A DNA stretch of 21,315 bases. Origin: an uncultured Coriobacteriaceae bacterium (lineage in GTDB: Bacteria > Actinomycetota > Coriobacteriia > Coriobacteriales > UMGS124). Positions 7,653 through 15,198 of this stretch are shown here, in pieces. Within the stretch, counting starts at the first letter, position 1; each line of letters begins with the position of its first letter. The notes below the pieces were generated by a model. That model searched no databases and was not told the DNA's origin. It was given only the letters and a program-made list of their open reading frames with translations. A program made the translations under genes and the position numbers. The stretch covers positions 1 through 21,315 of the forward strand of contig USJP01000001.1 in the NCBI GenBank assembly GCA_900555105.1. The letters run 5' to 3'.

Positions 7653-7679
7653 GTAACGACCAAAAACCCGGTTCGTTAC
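7653..7679 (-). other. Hairpin overlapping the infA stop codon
   Basis: GTAACGA pairs perfectly with TCGTTAC, with two more G-C pairs above a bulged A. The TAA stop of infA is inside the 5' arm. There is no U-tract after it, so it is not a standard terminator. It may be an mRNA 3'-end or processing structure. Confidence 0.4.
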
Positions 7680-7897
7680 TTATAACGATACGTGATGCGA
7701 CCGCGAGTCAGGTCGTACGGAGAAAGCTCAATGACAACCTTGTCGCCAGGCAGAATTCGAATATAGTGCATACGAATCTTACCAGAGATGTGAGCCAGAA
7801 CAGTATGACCATTCTCCAGCTCAACCTTGAACATAGCATTCGGAAGCGGCTCTACGACCGTTCCCTCAAGCTCGATTGCATCTTCGCGCTTGCTCAC
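7676..7897 (-). CDS. infA: Translation initiation factor IF-1
   Basis: Binds the A site of the 30S subunit during initiation. 73 residues of a single S1-like OB fold: [15 protein letters not shown] at the start, then [22 protein letters not shown] and the ending [13 protein letters not shown]. The start is GTG at 7897 with GGAG just upstream; this gives the standard N-terminus, whereas the open frame to 7939 adds 14 residues unlike the family. It is separated by 102 bases from map and by 153 from rpmJ, looser spacing than the rest of the cluster, so it may be separately transcribed. Confidence 0.97.
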   Translation of the reverse strand: MSKREDAIELEGTVVEPLPNAMFKVELENGHTVLAHISGKIRMHYIRILPGDKVVIELSPYDLTRGRITYRYK

Positions 7898-7934
7898 GTT
7901 ACTCCACTTTCCCTCGAACCGCATACAGCGATGT

Positions 7935-7963
7935 ATCATACACTAGACAAGACGCCAAGTGTA
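7935..7963 (-). promoter_or_regulatory. Candidate promoter for infA
   Basis: In the map-infA gap the minus strand reads TACACT, 17 bases, TATGAT. The -10 matches five of six consensus bases, the -35 only three. The predicted start lies about 30 bases upstream of the infA GTG. Confidence 0.3.
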
Positions 7964-7999
7964 GTGATTCACAAAAGATACGAGACGACAACACACTAT

Positions 8000-8797
8000 C
8001 TAACAGGACGCGTTACGTCCACAATCAACATCAAGAGGATCGAAACCCTCTTCCGCAGTTGTGATAACCGGTCCGTCCTTGGTAATCGCCACCGTATTCT
8101 CGAAATGCGCGGCCATGCTTCCGTCATTGGTTACAACGGTCCAGTCATTGCTCAGTGTGTGTACATGACGGCGACCCATCGTGATCATCGGCTCGATGGC
8201 GAGAACCATACCAACCTCGAGCTTAATACCAAACCCGCGGTGACCATAATTGGGAACATTGGGTTCTTCGTGCATCTTGCGCCCAATGCCATGACCCACG
8301 TACTCACGGATCACACCATAGCCATGCTTTTGAGCATGGGACTGAACAGCATAGCCGATGTCGCCAAGGTGATTGCCGGGAACAGCCTGCTCGATTGCAA
8401 GAGCCAAGCAATCGCGCGTAACTTCGAGCAACGCCTTGCGATCGTCGGAGATATGGCCGACAGCAAACGTCCAGGCATTGTCGCCAACCCATCCGTTGAC
8501 CGTAGCTCCCGTATCAATCGAGATGATATCGCCCTCGCACAGAATGCGATTGCGAGAGGGAATACCGTGAACTACTTCGTCGTTGATCGAGGCGCAGATG
8601 GTGCCCGGGAAACCACCGTAGCCCTTAAAGCCGGGCACTCCCCCATGCATGCGAATAAAGTCCTCGCAGAACTTGTCGAGTTCCCAGGTAGAGATGCCCG
8701 GACGAACCATCTCACCGGTCAGGCGCAGAGCCTCTTTAGAAAGGGCTCCGCAAACCCTGAGGCCCTCGATATCTTGGGGAGACTTAAGCTTAATCAT
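8000..8797 (-). CDS. map: Methionine aminopeptidase, type I
   Basis: Cytosolic dinuclear metallopeptidase that removes initiator methionine. 265 residues with the pita-bread fold signature. The metal ligands are Asp95, Asp106, His169, Glu202 and Glu233, and the substrate-binding His77 (VVHGIP) and His176 are in place. There is no N-terminal zinc finger or SH3-binding extension, so it is the short bacterial type Ia. The C-terminal end (about 255-265) is Cys/Asp-rich and not family-conserved. The ATG overlaps the stop of adk by eight bases, indicating coupled translation; adk-map-infA is a common trio in this position. Confidence 0.98.
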   Translation of the reverse strand: MIKLKSPQDIEGLRVCGALSKEALRLTGEMVRPGISTWELDKFCEDFIRMHGGVPGFKGYGGFPGTICASINDEVVHGIPSRNRILCEGDIISIDTGATVNGWVGDNAWTFAVGHISDDRKALLEVTRDCLALAIEQAVPGNHLGDIGYAVQSHAQKHGYGVIREYVGHGIGRKMHEEPNVPNYGHRGFGIKLEVGMVLAIEPMITMGRRHVHTLSNDWTVVTNDGSMAAHFENTVAITKDGPVITTAEEGFDPLDVDCGRNASC

Positions 8798-9419
8798 TGA
8801 CGATAGCAGCCTTCACATCAGCAAAAACCTCGTCGACAGGACGATTTCCGTCAATCTCAACCAGAACACCCGCACCAGCGTAGTAGTTCACAAGAGGCGC
8901 AGTGGAAGTATGGTAGACATTGAGGCGGTTCTTGATGGTCTCAGGGTTATCGTCGGCACGCTGGTACATCTCGCCAGAGCACTGCGGGCACGTCGCGTCA
9001 GCAACGGTTCCGGTATAACCGCATGCGCGGCACACGCGGCGAGAGGAAAGACGATTGATGATTACCTCATCAGGAACCTCAATCGCAATGGCGGCATCGA
9101 TACGACGGCCTTCTGCAGAAAGCACGCTATCGAGAGCTGCAGCCTGGGTAGTCGTACGGGGGAAGCCGTCGAGAATGAAGCCCTTCTCACAGTCATCCTG
9201 ATTCAGGCGCTCCTGCATAAGGTCGATGATGAGCTCATCGGGCACAAGGGCGCCGGCGTCCATATAGCCCTTGGCCTTGAGGCCCAGGCGCGTGCCCTCC
9301 TTGACGGCAGCACGAAGGATGTCGCCCGTGGAGATGTGAGGAAGGCCAAACTCATCGATGATGAACTGAGACTGAGTGCCCTTACCTGCACCGGGAGCAC
9401 CAAGCAACACAAGATTCAT
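8790..9419 (-). CDS. adk: Adenylate kinase with a compact four-cysteine LID
   Basis: Interconverts ATP + AMP and 2 ADP. 209 residues: P-loop GAPGAGKGT (7-15), AMP-binding segment TGDILR (31-36), DGFPRT (84-89). The LID carries Cys130, Cys133, Cys144 and Cys147, a zinc-ribbon arrangement. Only ten residues separate the cysteine pairs, where the usual zinc-type LID has about sixteen including an FNPPK-like stretch, so the LID is shortened. After it comes the usual MYQRADDNPETIKNRL. The start is the ATG with AAAGGAGG five bases upstream. A longer in-frame ATG at 9464 lies at the foot of the terminator hairpin without a ribosome site and was rejected. It overlaps map by eight bases. Confidence 0.97.
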   Translation of the reverse strand: MNLVLLGAPGAGKGTQSQFIIDEFGLPHISTGDILRAAVKEGTRLGLKAKGYMDAGALVPDELIIDLMQERLNQDDCEKGFILDGFPRTTTQAAALDSVLSAEGRRIDAAIAIEVPDEVIINRLSSRRVCRACGYTGTVADATCPQCSGEMYQRADDNPETIKNRLNVYHTSTAPLVNYYAGAGVLVEIDGNRPVDEVFADVKAAIVND

Positions 9420-9433
9420 GAGAGCCTCCTTTG

Positions 9434-9464
9434 AAAAAAATGGGCGGGCAAAGTGCCCGCCCAT
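9434..9464 (-). terminator. Strong intrinsic terminator between secY and adk
   Basis: Perfect 11-bp stem ATGGGCGGGCA/TGCCCGCCCAT with a three-base loop, followed on the minus strand by seven U residues. The U-tract ends two bases before the adk Shine-Dalgarno sequence, so hairpin, U-tract and ribosome site are contiguous. No clear promoter follows it, so adk-map expression would depend on readthrough or on conditional antitermination. Confidence 0.88.
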
Positions 9465-9484
9465 AAGGGTAAACGACAGAGGGC

Positions 9485-10774
9485 TTACTTAAAGAAGCCG
9501 CCGTAGTCGTGCATCTTGAGCTGGCTTTCAACCTTGCTCATTGTATCAAGTGCAACGCCAACCATAATCAGAATCGAAGTACCACCAAATGCCTGAATGA
9601 GCGTGTTGTTCGTGAAGAAGAACAAGATGCTCGGCACCACCGCGATAAGAGCGATGAAGATGGCGCCAGGAAGCGTGATGCGATTGAGCACGTCCTTGAT
9701 GTAACGAGCGGTCGCAGCACCAGGACGAACACCAGGAATGAAGCCGCCCTGCTTACGAAGGTTGTCAGCCGTGTCCTCAGGATTGAACACCATCGCCGTG
9801 TAGAAGTACGCGAAGAAGATGATCAAAGCGAAAGACAACAGCCAGTTAAGCCAACCAGCCGACACCGCATTAGAGAAAACCTGGATCCATTCCACATTGG
9901 GGAAGAAAACAGCAAGCTGCGCCGGTATGTAGAGAAGCGAAGAAGCAAAGATGATCGGAATAACGCCCGCGGTGTTGACCTTGATGGGCAGATAGGTGGT
10001 CTGGCCACCCATCATCCTTCGGCCGACAACACGCTTGGCGTACTGAATCGGAATCCTGCGCTGTCCCCTCTCGATAAAGATAATCGGCGGGATAACAGCA
10101 ACGATAACGATGACCACGAGAATCGTGATGAGTGCGCCGTACGAGTTGTACTCGACAGAAGAGAAGATTGCCTGGGGCAGGCGCGACATGATGTTGGCAA
10201 AGATGATGAGCGACATACCGTTGCCCACGCCGTACTGAGTGATAAGCTCACCCAGCCACATGATGAGGACGGAGCCGACGACAAAACCAAAGACAATCAT
10301 CACGTCGAGCAGTGCTTCAGGCATACCCATACCAGCAAAGCTAATGCCATAGGACGGGCTCTTGAACAAGAGCAAGTAACCAATGGCGTTAATCAGCGAC
10401 AGAACAATCGTCAAATAACGAGTGTACTGCGTAATCTTACGCTGGCCGGTCTCACCCTCCTTCGCGAGCTCGCGAAGCGAGGGAATCACCGCCTGCATCA
10501 TCTGAAGGATGATGGAGGCGGTGATGTAGGGCATGATACCGAGGGAGAACAACGACACATACGACAAAGCACCACCTGCAAACAGGTTGAGCAATGCCAT
10601 CGTGTTCGCCATGCCACCATTGGCATCTTCGAACTGGCTAACCAAATCCCCAAATGGAATACCGGGAAGAGGAATGTACGAACCGATGCGGTACAGCACG
10701 ATGATTCCCAAGGTAATGAGAATCTTCTTCCTCAGTTCAGGCTCCCGGAACGCATTGAGGATGGCAGTTAGCAC
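9485..10774 (-). CDS. secY: Preprotein translocase channel subunit SecY
   Basis: Core of the SecYEG protein-conducting channel in the cytoplasmic membrane. 429 residues with ten hydrophobic segments expected of the family, the first near 17-36. The cytosolic loop with RGQRRIPIQYAKR and the loop with VFNPEDTADNLRKQGGF, both used in ribosome and SecA docking, are recognisable. The start is GTG, overlapping the rplO stop (GTGCTAA), and gives the standard actinobacterial beginning MLTAILNAF. The nearest GGAGG is some 14 bases away, so translation probably depends on coupling to rplO. A strong terminator follows the gene. Confidence 0.97.
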   Translation of the reverse strand: MLTAILNAFREPELRKKILITLGIIVLYRIGSYIPLPGIPFGDLVSQFEDANGGMANTMALLNLFAGGALSYVSLFSLGIMPYITASIILQMMQAVIPSLRELAKEGETGQRKITQYTRYLTIVLSLINAIGYLLLFKSPSYGISFAGMGMPEALLDVMIVFGFVVGSVLIMWLGELITQYGVGNGMSLIIFANIMSRLPQAIFSSVEYNSYGALITILVVIVIVAVIPPIIFIERGQRRIPIQYAKRVVGRRMMGGQTTYLPIKVNTAGVIPIIFASSLLYIPAQLAVFFPNVEWIQVFSNAVSAGWLNWLLSFALIIFFAYFYTAMVFNPEDTADNLRKQGGFIPGVRPGAATARYIKDVLNRITLPGAIFIALIAVVPSILFFFTNNTLIQAFGGTSILIMVGVALDTMSKVESQLKMHDYGGFFK

Positions 10775-11217
10775 GGACGCTCTACCGTCCCTCCAGCGGC
10801 CTCAATCTTGGCCTGGGCGGAGGCGGAAACCTTGTCAACCTTAACGGTCAGCTTCTTGGTGATGTCGCCATCGCCGAGAACCTTGACAAGGGTCGTGGAC
10901 TTCTTGATGACGTTCTTGGCGACGAGGGCATCGGAATCGACGACATCGCCATCGTTGAACAGGGCATCAAGACGAGCGAGGTTCACAGGGAAGTACTCAA
11001 CACGCGTGGGGTTCCTGAAGCCGGGGAGCTTAGGAAGACGCATGGCGAGCTTCATCTGGCCACCCTCGAAGCCCGGGCCCTTGCCGCCGCCGGAGCGGGA
11101 CTTCTGGCCCTTCTGGCCACGGCCAGCGGTCGTTCCGCCGTAACCGGAGTTACCGCGGCCGACGCGCTTGCGGTCCTTGCGCGAACCAGGCGCAGGGTAA
11201 AGATCGTTAAGCTGCAT
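10768..11217 (-). CDS. rplO: 50S ribosomal protein L15
   Basis: Large-subunit assembly protein with an extended Gly/Arg/Lys-rich N-terminal arm that threads through 23S rRNA. 149 residues: MQLNDLYPAPGSRKDRKRVG opening, GRGNSGYGGTTAGRGQKGQ at 21-39, GFEGGQMKLAMRLPKLPGF, and a globular C-terminal part. It follows rpmD by eight bases and overlaps secY by seven; the rplO-secY pairing is nearly universal in the spc operon. Confidence 0.98.
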   Translation of the reverse strand: MQLNDLYPAPGSRKDRKRVGRGNSGYGGTTAGRGQKGQKSRSGGGKGPGFEGGQMKLAMRLPKLPGFRNPTRVEYFPVNLARLDALFNDGDVVDSDALVAKNVIKKSTTLVKVLGDGDITKKLTVKVDKVSASAQAKIEAAGGTVERPC

Positions 11218-11225
11218 GATGACTC

Positions 11226-11417
11226 CTAAATCTCCTCGACCGTGACGAGGTGACGAACCTTGAGGATCATACCGCGCACGGAGGGGCTGTCGGCGAACTC
11301 GACGACGTTGTTGATGCGGCGAAGGCCCAGGGAACGCATGGTGTCGCGCTGATCCTGAGGATAGCCGATGGTGCTCTTAACCTGCGTGATGCGCAGGGTC
11401 TTGGTCTGCTCAGCCAT
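11226..11417 (-). CDS. rpmD: 50S ribosomal protein L30
   Basis: Small large-subunit protein of 63 residues. It has the L30 pattern [19 protein letters not shown], a [14 protein letters not shown] centre and the [10 protein letters not shown] ending. It lies two bases after the rpsE stop and eight before rplO, so it is translated within a tightly coupled run. Confidence 0.97.
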   Translation of the reverse strand: MAEQTKTLRITQVKSTIGYPQDQRDTMRSLGLRRINNVVEFADSPSVRGMILKVRHLVTVEEI

Positions 11418-11419
11418 TC

Positions 11420-11944
11420 TTAGGCCTCCTTGCCAACGAACATCTGGGCAACGGAGATGCCACGGCGGGCAGCAGCGGCCTCGTTGCTCTCAAGACGGGA
11501 GAAGCCCTCAGCGGCAGCCTTAAGAATGTTCATGGCGTTGCTGGTGCCGAGAGACTTGCCGAGGATGTTCTTGATGCCGGCGAGCTCGCAAAGGGCGCGA
11601 ACAGGGCCACCGGCAATGATACCGGTACCAGGAACAGCGGGCTTCAGAACGACGCGGCCAGCGCCGAAGTGGCCCTCGACCTCGTGAGGAATGGTGCCAT
11701 CCTCAGTGACGGGGACGTAGAACATGTTCTTCTTGGCGTCCTCGATGCCCTTCTGGATAGCCAGCGGCACCTCAGCGGACTTGCCCATGCCCACGCCGAC
11801 GTTGCCCTTGCCGTCACCAACGACGACGAGAGCGGACAGGGACATGCGGCGACCGCCCTTGACGGTCTTGGAAACACGGTTGATGAAAACGACGCGCTCC
11901 TGCAGCTCGGGCTGAGCGGTCTCATTCTGGCGATTACGCGGCAT
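11420..11944 (-). CDS. rpsE: 30S ribosomal protein S5
   Basis: Small-subunit protein near the decoding centre and mRNA entry, important for accuracy and the target of spectinomycin resistance changes in the family. 174 residues: the N-terminal double-stranded-RNA-binding-like domain starts [20 protein letters not shown], then [19 protein letters not shown], and the C-terminal domain contains [25 protein letters not shown] stands close upstream of the ATG. It sits between rplR and rpmD. Confidence 0.98.
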   Translation of the reverse strand: MPRNRQNETAQPELQERVVFINRVSKTVKGGRRMSLSALVVVGDGKGNVGVGMGKSAEVPLAIQKGIEDAKKNMFYVPVTEDGTIPHEVEGHFGAGRVVLKPAVPGTGIIAGGPVRALCELAGIKNILGKSLGTSNAMNILKAAAEGFSRLESNEAAAARRGISVAQMFVGKEA

Positions 11945-11955
11945 TCGTACTCCTC

Positions 11956-12324
11956 CTAGAAGACCAGGCCGGCGCTACGGGCACCGTCAGCGAGGGCGGC
12001 CACGCGACCATGGTAGAGGTTGCCACCGCGGTCAAAAGAAACCGTAGTGATGCCAGCCTCGATGGCGCGCTTACCAACAAGCTCGCCCACGAAGGTGGCA
12101 GCTTCCTTGTTGGAGCCGATCTTGCCGGTCGCCTTGAACTCAGCGTCGAGGGTCGAAGCGCTCACCAGGGTCTTGCCGGCGACGTCATCGATGACCTGAG
12201 CGTAGATGTTGGCGTTGGAACGGGTGACGCACAGACGCGGGCGGGCGGGAGTGCCCGAGATCTTGCCGCGAACCGCGCGATGGCGACGAGCGAGACGCTC
12301 CTGCTTCGCCTTGTGCTTGTTCAT
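11956..12324 (-). CDS. rplR: 50S ribosomal protein L18
   Basis: 5S rRNA-binding protein of the central protuberance. 122 residues with a basic N-terminal start ([20 protein letters not shown]), [20 protein letters not shown] and the conserved ending [20 protein letters not shown] with [14 protein letters not shown] precedes the ATG. The 48-base gap from rplF holds a short hairpin (ACCGAG/CTCGGT) without a U-tract. Confidence 0.98.
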   Translation of the reverse strand: MNKHKAKQERLARRHRAVRGKISGTPARPRLCVTRSNANIYAQVIDDVAGKTLVSASTLDAEFKATGKIGSNKEAATFVGELVGKRAIEAGITTVSFDRGGNLYHGRVAALADGARSAGLVF

Positions 12325-12372
12325 GCTAAGTCTCCTCGCATACGACCGAGAGAAAGCCTCGGTGCTAATTTA

Positions 12373-12909
12373 CTACTTCGAGGCCTTACCGAGCTTACGA
12401 CGGACAACCTCGCCGTCGTAGCGGATGCCCTTGCCCTTGTAAGGCTCAGGCGGACGCAGGAAGCGGATATCAGCCGCGACCTGGCCAACACGCTGGTTGT
12501 CAATACCCTTGACAATGATGTGCGTGTTGTCCGGAACCTCAAAGCTGATGCCCTCTTCAGGCTCAACAATGACGGGGTGGGAGAAGCCCAGAGAAAGGTC
12601 GAGGTTCTTACCCTTGAGGGCAACACGGTAGCCAACGCCCTGGAGCTCGAGCTTCTTGGAGAAGCCCTCAGAGACGCCAACAATCATGTTGTGCAGAAGG
12701 GTGCGGGTGAGACCGTGCATGGCACGGCAGGTGCGCGAATCATCGGGACGGGTAACGATGATCTCGTTGCCCTCCTGCTCGATGGTCAGCAGCTCGTAGA
12801 AAGACTTCTTGAGTTCGCCCTTGGGGCCCTTAACAGCGACATCGTTGCCGTTAATGGTCACTTCAACGCCGGCAGGGACCGGGATGGGCTTCTTACCGAT
12901 ACGGGACAC
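12373..12909 (-). CDS. rplF: 50S ribosomal protein L6
   Basis: Two-domain large-subunit protein at the base of the GTPase-associated region. 178 residues, with a [17 protein letters not shown] opening (initiator GTG read as Met), [12 protein letters not shown], and the conserved second-domain segment [12 protein letters not shown] near the end. I chose the GTG at 12909 because AAAGGAG sits eight bases upstream and the N-terminus then matches the family exactly; the open frame to 12942 would overlap rpsH. It follows rpsH by 26 bases. Confidence 0.97.
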   Translation of the reverse strand: MSRIGKKPIPVPAGVEVTINGNDVAVKGPKGELKKSFYELLTIEQEGNEIIVTRPDDSRTCRAMHGLTRTLLHNMIVGVSEGFSKKLELQGVGYRVALKGKNLDLSLGFSHPVIVEPEEGISFEVPDNTHIIVKGIDNQRVGQVAADIRFLRPPEPYKGKGIRYDGEVVRRKLGKASK

Positions 12910-12935
12910 GGTGGTTGCTCCTTTCCAGCAGTCCG

Positions 12936-13334
12936 TTACCAAACGTAGGCGATGACTTCGCCGCCGACACCAAGCTTACGAGCGTCGCGGTCAGTCATAA
13001 CACCCTTGGACGTAGAGATGATGGCGATACCCAGGCCGCCGATGACGCGGGGAAGGTCATCCTTGCCCACAAAGATGCGCAGGCCGGGCTTGGAAATACG
13101 ACGGATGCCGCGAATAACCTTGGCGCGACGCTCGCCGTACTTGAGGGTGATGACAAGGTCGTCATGGGGAGTACCGGCCTCGACGACGTAGTCGGCGATG
13201 TAGCCCTCCTCCTTCATAACGCGAGCGATCTCGAGCAGCTTCTTGCTGGAAGGCATCGAGACCGTGGCCTTGTTCGCAGAGTTCGCGTTACGAATACGCG
13301 TAAGCATATCTGCGATCGGGTCACTCAGGTTCAT
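12936..13334 (-). CDS. rpsH: 30S ribosomal protein S8
   Basis: Primary 16S rRNA-binding protein; in enteric bacteria it is the repressor of the spc operon, binding mRNA at the beginning of rplE. 132 residues, opening [20 protein letters not shown] and closing with [20 protein letters not shown] followed by VIAYVW. AGGAGG lies seven bases before the ATG; 18 further in-frame codons upstream have no family likeness. The structured rplX-rplE gap in this window lies just where its regulatory target would be expected. Confidence 0.98.
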   Translation of the reverse strand: MNLSDPIADMLTRIRNANSANKATVSMPSSKKLLEIARVMKEEGYIADYVVEAGTPHDDLVITLKYGERRAKVIRGIRRISKPGLRIFVGKDDLPRVIGGLGIAIISTSKGVMTDRDARKLGVGGEVIAYVW

Positions 13335-13426
13335 TAGGTTCCTCCTATAGTTCTGGATGAGACTGTCCAGAGGTTCGCTTCCGCCCATAGCGGTCGCGCC
13401 TATCAGAACAGATCCCCGGCGCTAAA

Positions 13427-13612
13427 CTACCAGCTAGCCTTTTTGACACCAGGGAGTTCGCCATTGCTAGCAAGCTCACGGAAGCAGACACGGCACAGAC
13501 CGAACTTGCGGTAGTAGGCGCGGGGACGCCCGCAACGCATGCAACGGTTGTGCTGACGAGTCGAAAACTTCGGCTCACGCTCAGCTGCGGCGATCATCGA
13601 TTTCTTAGCCAC
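13427..13612 (-). CDS. rpsN: 30S ribosomal protein S14, type Z (zinc ribbon)
   Basis: Small-subunit head protein. 61 residues, the short form, with Cys24-x2-Cys27 and Cys40-x2-Cys43 forming the zinc site, the [20 protein letters not shown] core and the ending GVKKASW. The zinc form is usual in the main spc operon of Gram-positive bacteria. GAGGAGG lies close before the ATG. The 62-base gap from rplE holds a short hairpin at the rplE stop. Confidence 0.98.
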   Translation of the reverse strand: MAKKSMIAAAEREPKFSTRQHNRCMRCGRPRAYYRKFGLCRVCFRELASNGELPGVKKASW

Positions 13613-13659
13613 TCTTCCTCCTCTACAACACTCGTTTTCTATGCAACGCTATTTGAAAC

Positions 13660-13676
13660 AAAGGCTGGAAGCCTTT
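13660..13676 (-). other. Short hairpin at the rplE stop codon
   Basis: AAAGGCT/AGCCTTT with a three-base loop, beginning within the rplE TAA and followed by GTTTC. Too short and without enough U for a confident terminator; it may be a weak pause or processing site. Confidence 0.3.
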
Positions 13677-14223
13677 ACTTCACAAAGGGGAAACCCAGCG
13701 CGCGCATGAGGCTCTCGGCCTCAGCGTCGGTGGTGGCGCTGGTCACGAACGTGATGTCCATGCCGCGAACACGGTCGATCTTGTCGAACGGAATCTCGGG
13801 GAAGATCTGCTGCTCCTTGACACCCATGGAGTAGTTGCCGTTGCCGTCGAAGGACTTGGTGGACAGACCACGGAAGTCGCGGATACGGGGGATGTCGATG
13901 GAAACAAGACGATCGAAGAACTCCCACATGCGGTCGCCGCGCAGAGTGACCTTGGCGCCGATGGGCATGCCCTCGCGCAGGTGGAAGGAAGCGATGGACT
14001 TGCGGGCGCGGGCAATCATCGGCTGCTGGCCGGTGATGGTGCGCAGGTCAGCGACAGCGCCGTCGATAGCCTTGGAATCGGTAGCAGCCTCGCCGACGCC
14101 CATGTTGACGACAATCTTCTCGAGACGGGGGATAAGGTGCACGTTGCTGTACTGGTACTTCTCCTGAAGCTCAGGACGAACCTTCTCGAAGTAGGCAGTC
14201 TTCAGACGAGGCGTGTAATCCAT
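13675..14223 (-). CDS. rplE: 50S ribosomal protein L5
   Basis: 5S rRNA-binding protein of the central protuberance, making the intersubunit bridge to S13. 182 residues: [15 protein letters not shown] early, [18 protein letters not shown], and [20 protein letters not shown] near the end, all diagnostic. GAGGAGAG precedes the ATG. It is separated from rplX by 156 bases holding a terminator-like hairpin, a promoter-like sequence and further hairpins, so it is probably the first gene of a separately controlled segment. Confidence 0.98.
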   Translation of the reverse strand: MDYTPRLKTAYFEKVRPELQEKYQYSNVHLIPRLEKIVVNMGVGEAATDSKAIDGAVADLRTITGQQPMIARARKSIASFHLREGMPIGAKVTLRGDRMWEFFDRLVSIDIPRIRDFRGLSTKSFDGNGNYSMGVKEQQIFPEIPFDKIDRVRGMDITFVTSATTDAEAESLMRALGFPFVK

Positions 14224-14252
14224 GAACGAACTCTCCTCTTACGGGGTTTTAA

Positions 14253-14272
14253 GCGCCGGGGACGCCCGACGC
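14253..14272 (-). promoter_or_regulatory. rplE leader hairpin 2
   Basis: Eight-pair stem GCGTCGGG/CCCGGCGC with a four-base loop, ending about 30 bases before the rplE ATG. One pair is a G-U wobble in the minus-strand RNA but a mismatch in the plus-strand copy. Candidate translational control element. Confidence 0.5.
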
Positions 14273-14293
14273 CTCCCAGAACCACTCTGGGAG
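14273..14293 (-). promoter_or_regulatory. rplE leader hairpin 1
   Basis: Perfect eight-pair stem CTCCCAGA/TCTGGGAG with a five-base loop, directly abutting leader hairpin 2. Both would lie in the 5' leader of a transcript started at the promoter candidate 14305-14333. Confidence 0.55.
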
Positions 14294-14302
14294 CCAAGCA
14301 AT

Positions 14303-14343
14303 AGATAATAATAGCCCCGCCTGGATATGTCCAGACGGGGCTA
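14303..14343 (-). terminator. Terminator-like hairpin between rplX and rplE
   Basis: Fourteen-pair stem TAGCCCCGTCTGGA/TCCAGGCGGGGCTA (one G-U pair on the minus-strand RNA, a mismatch on the other strand) with a four-base loop, followed by TTATTATCT. The tail is U-rich rather than a pure U-run, so termination may be partial. Confidence 0.72.
14305..14333 (-). promoter_or_regulatory. Promoter candidate for rplE, embedded in the terminator hairpin
   Basis: Minus strand TGGACA, 17 bases, TATTAT: five of six matches to each vegetative consensus box with ideal spacing. The -35 lies in the hairpin loop and 3' arm and the -10 in its U-rich tail. A transcript starting near 14297 would lack the terminator and carry a leader of about 75 bases with two hairpins. 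Confidence 0.5.
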
Positions 14344-14350
14344 AAGATTA

Positions 14351-14373
14351 CACGACTTGTCTAGATTGTCGTG
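14351..14373 (-). other. Small hairpin just after the rplX stop
   Basis: CACGAC/GTCGTG with an 11-base loop, between the rplX stop and the larger terminator-like hairpin. Possibly a 3'-end structure of the upstream message. Confidence 0.35.
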
Positions 14374-14379
14374 AGGAAA

Positions 14380-14700
14380 TTAGAACTCAGCGCCGCACTT
14401 CTTGCAAATGCGGATCTTGTTGCCCTCGGCGCTCTGGCCGCCGTGACCAACACGCGTGGGCTTGCCGCACTTGGGGCAAATAAGCTGCACGCGGGACACG
14501 TTGATAGCGGCCTCCTTGGTGACAATGCCACCACGGGGGTTCTGCTGAGTAGGACGAACAGACTTCTTGACAAGGGCGACGCCCTTGACAACGACCTTGC
14601 CGTCGGAAGGAAGGGCGCGAATAATCTCGCCAGTCTTGCCGGCATCCTTGCCGTTAAGAACCTTGACGGTATCGCCCTTGCGAACGGTGAGCTTTGCCAT
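14380..14700 (-). CDS. rplX: 50S ribosomal protein L24 with zinc ribbon
   Basis: Assembly-initiating large-subunit protein at the tunnel exit. 106 residues: a KOW motif near the start (VRKGDTVKVLNGKDAGKTG, 6-24), QQNPRGGIVTKEAAINVS, then a C-terminal ribbon with Cys75-x2-Cys78 and Cys99-x2-Cys102 that probably binds zinc. I chose the ATG at 14700, giving the usual MAKLTV start with AAGGAG 11 bases upstream; a GTG at 14709 is too near that site. It follows rplN by 15 bases and precedes the structured rplX-rplE gap. Confidence 0.97.
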   Translation of the reverse strand: MAKLTVRKGDTVKVLNGKDAGKTGEIIRALPSDGKVVVKGVALVKKSVRPTQQNPRGGIVTKEAAINVSRVQLICPKCGKPTRVGHGGQSAEGNKIRICKKCGAEF

Positions 14701-14715
14701 TTCTTCCACTTCTCC

Positions 14716-15084
14716 TTACAGGGTCTCGGGAGCCAGGGAAGCGATCTTCAAATACTTGCGATCGCGCAGCTCGCGGGCCACGGGGCCAAAGACACGGGTG
14801 CCCTTGGGGTTGCCGTTGGCGTCAATCAGAACAGCGGCGTTGTCGTCGAAGCGGATGTAGCTACCGTCCTTACGACGAATCTCCTTCTTGGTGCGCACGA
14901 CAACGCAGCGCACAACAGAACCCTTCTTAACGTTACCGTTAGGCAGGGCCTCCTGGACAGCGCAAATGATGACGTCGCCCACACCGGCGTAACGACGCTT
15001 GGAACCACCAATAACCTTGATGCACTTCAGCTTGCGTGCACCGGAGTTATCAGCGACCTTGAGAACGGTCTCTGCTTGAATCAT
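14716..15084 (-). CDS. rplN: 50S ribosomal protein L14
   Basis: Large-subunit protein at the intersubunit face, bridging 16S rRNA and L19. 122 residues: [57 protein letters not shown] and [20 protein letters not shown] follow the family closely. GGAGG lies five bases before the ATG. It is the first gene after the strong rpsQ-rplN hairpin, the position of the spc promoter in Escherichia coli. Confidence 0.99.
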   Translation of the reverse strand: MIQAETVLKVADNSGARKLKCIKVIGGSKRRYAGVGDVIICAVQEALPNGNVKKGSVVRCVVVRTKKEIRRKDGSYIRFDDNAAVLIDANGNPKGTRVFGPVARELRDRKYLKIASLAPETL

Positions 15085-15152
15085 CGCATCCTCCGAATGA
15101 TGCTCTCAGGTGATAGAGGTAGGCCCGCACCGTGCGGCTTACATACCACAGG

Positions 15153-15186
15153 AAAAGCCTGCGCGCGTCATTTGGCGCGCGCAGGC
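15153..15186 (-). terminator. Strong terminator-like hairpin between rpsQ and rplN
   Basis: Perfect 11-bp GC-rich stem GCCTGCGCGCG/CGCGCGCAGGC with an eight-base loop, followed by TTTTCC on the minus strand. It stands exactly at the S10/spc operon boundary known from other bacteria. The 68-base leader after it holds one small hairpin (CCGCA/TGCGG) and no convincing promoter. Confidence 0.75.
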
Positions 15187-15198
15187 GCATAAAGAAAC

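Noticed and set aside
6530..8800. Long plus-strand open frame of 756 codons opposite rpsK, rpsM, infA and map
   Set aside because: Composition mirrors the antisense of known genes on the other strand, crosses several gene boundaries, and resembles no protein family; a shadow of biased codon use.
9420..9464. In-frame 15-codon extension of adk starting at ATG 9464
   Set aside because: It would be encoded by the terminator stem and U-tract, has no ribosome site, and adds residues before the conserved MNLVLLGAPGAGKG start, which has a perfect Shine-Dalgarno sequence.
9509..10771. 420-codon plus-strand frame opposite secY
   Set aside because: Exact antisense of SecY, rich in His/Asp/Asn/Arg from complemented hydrophobic codons; no ribosome site or family likeness.
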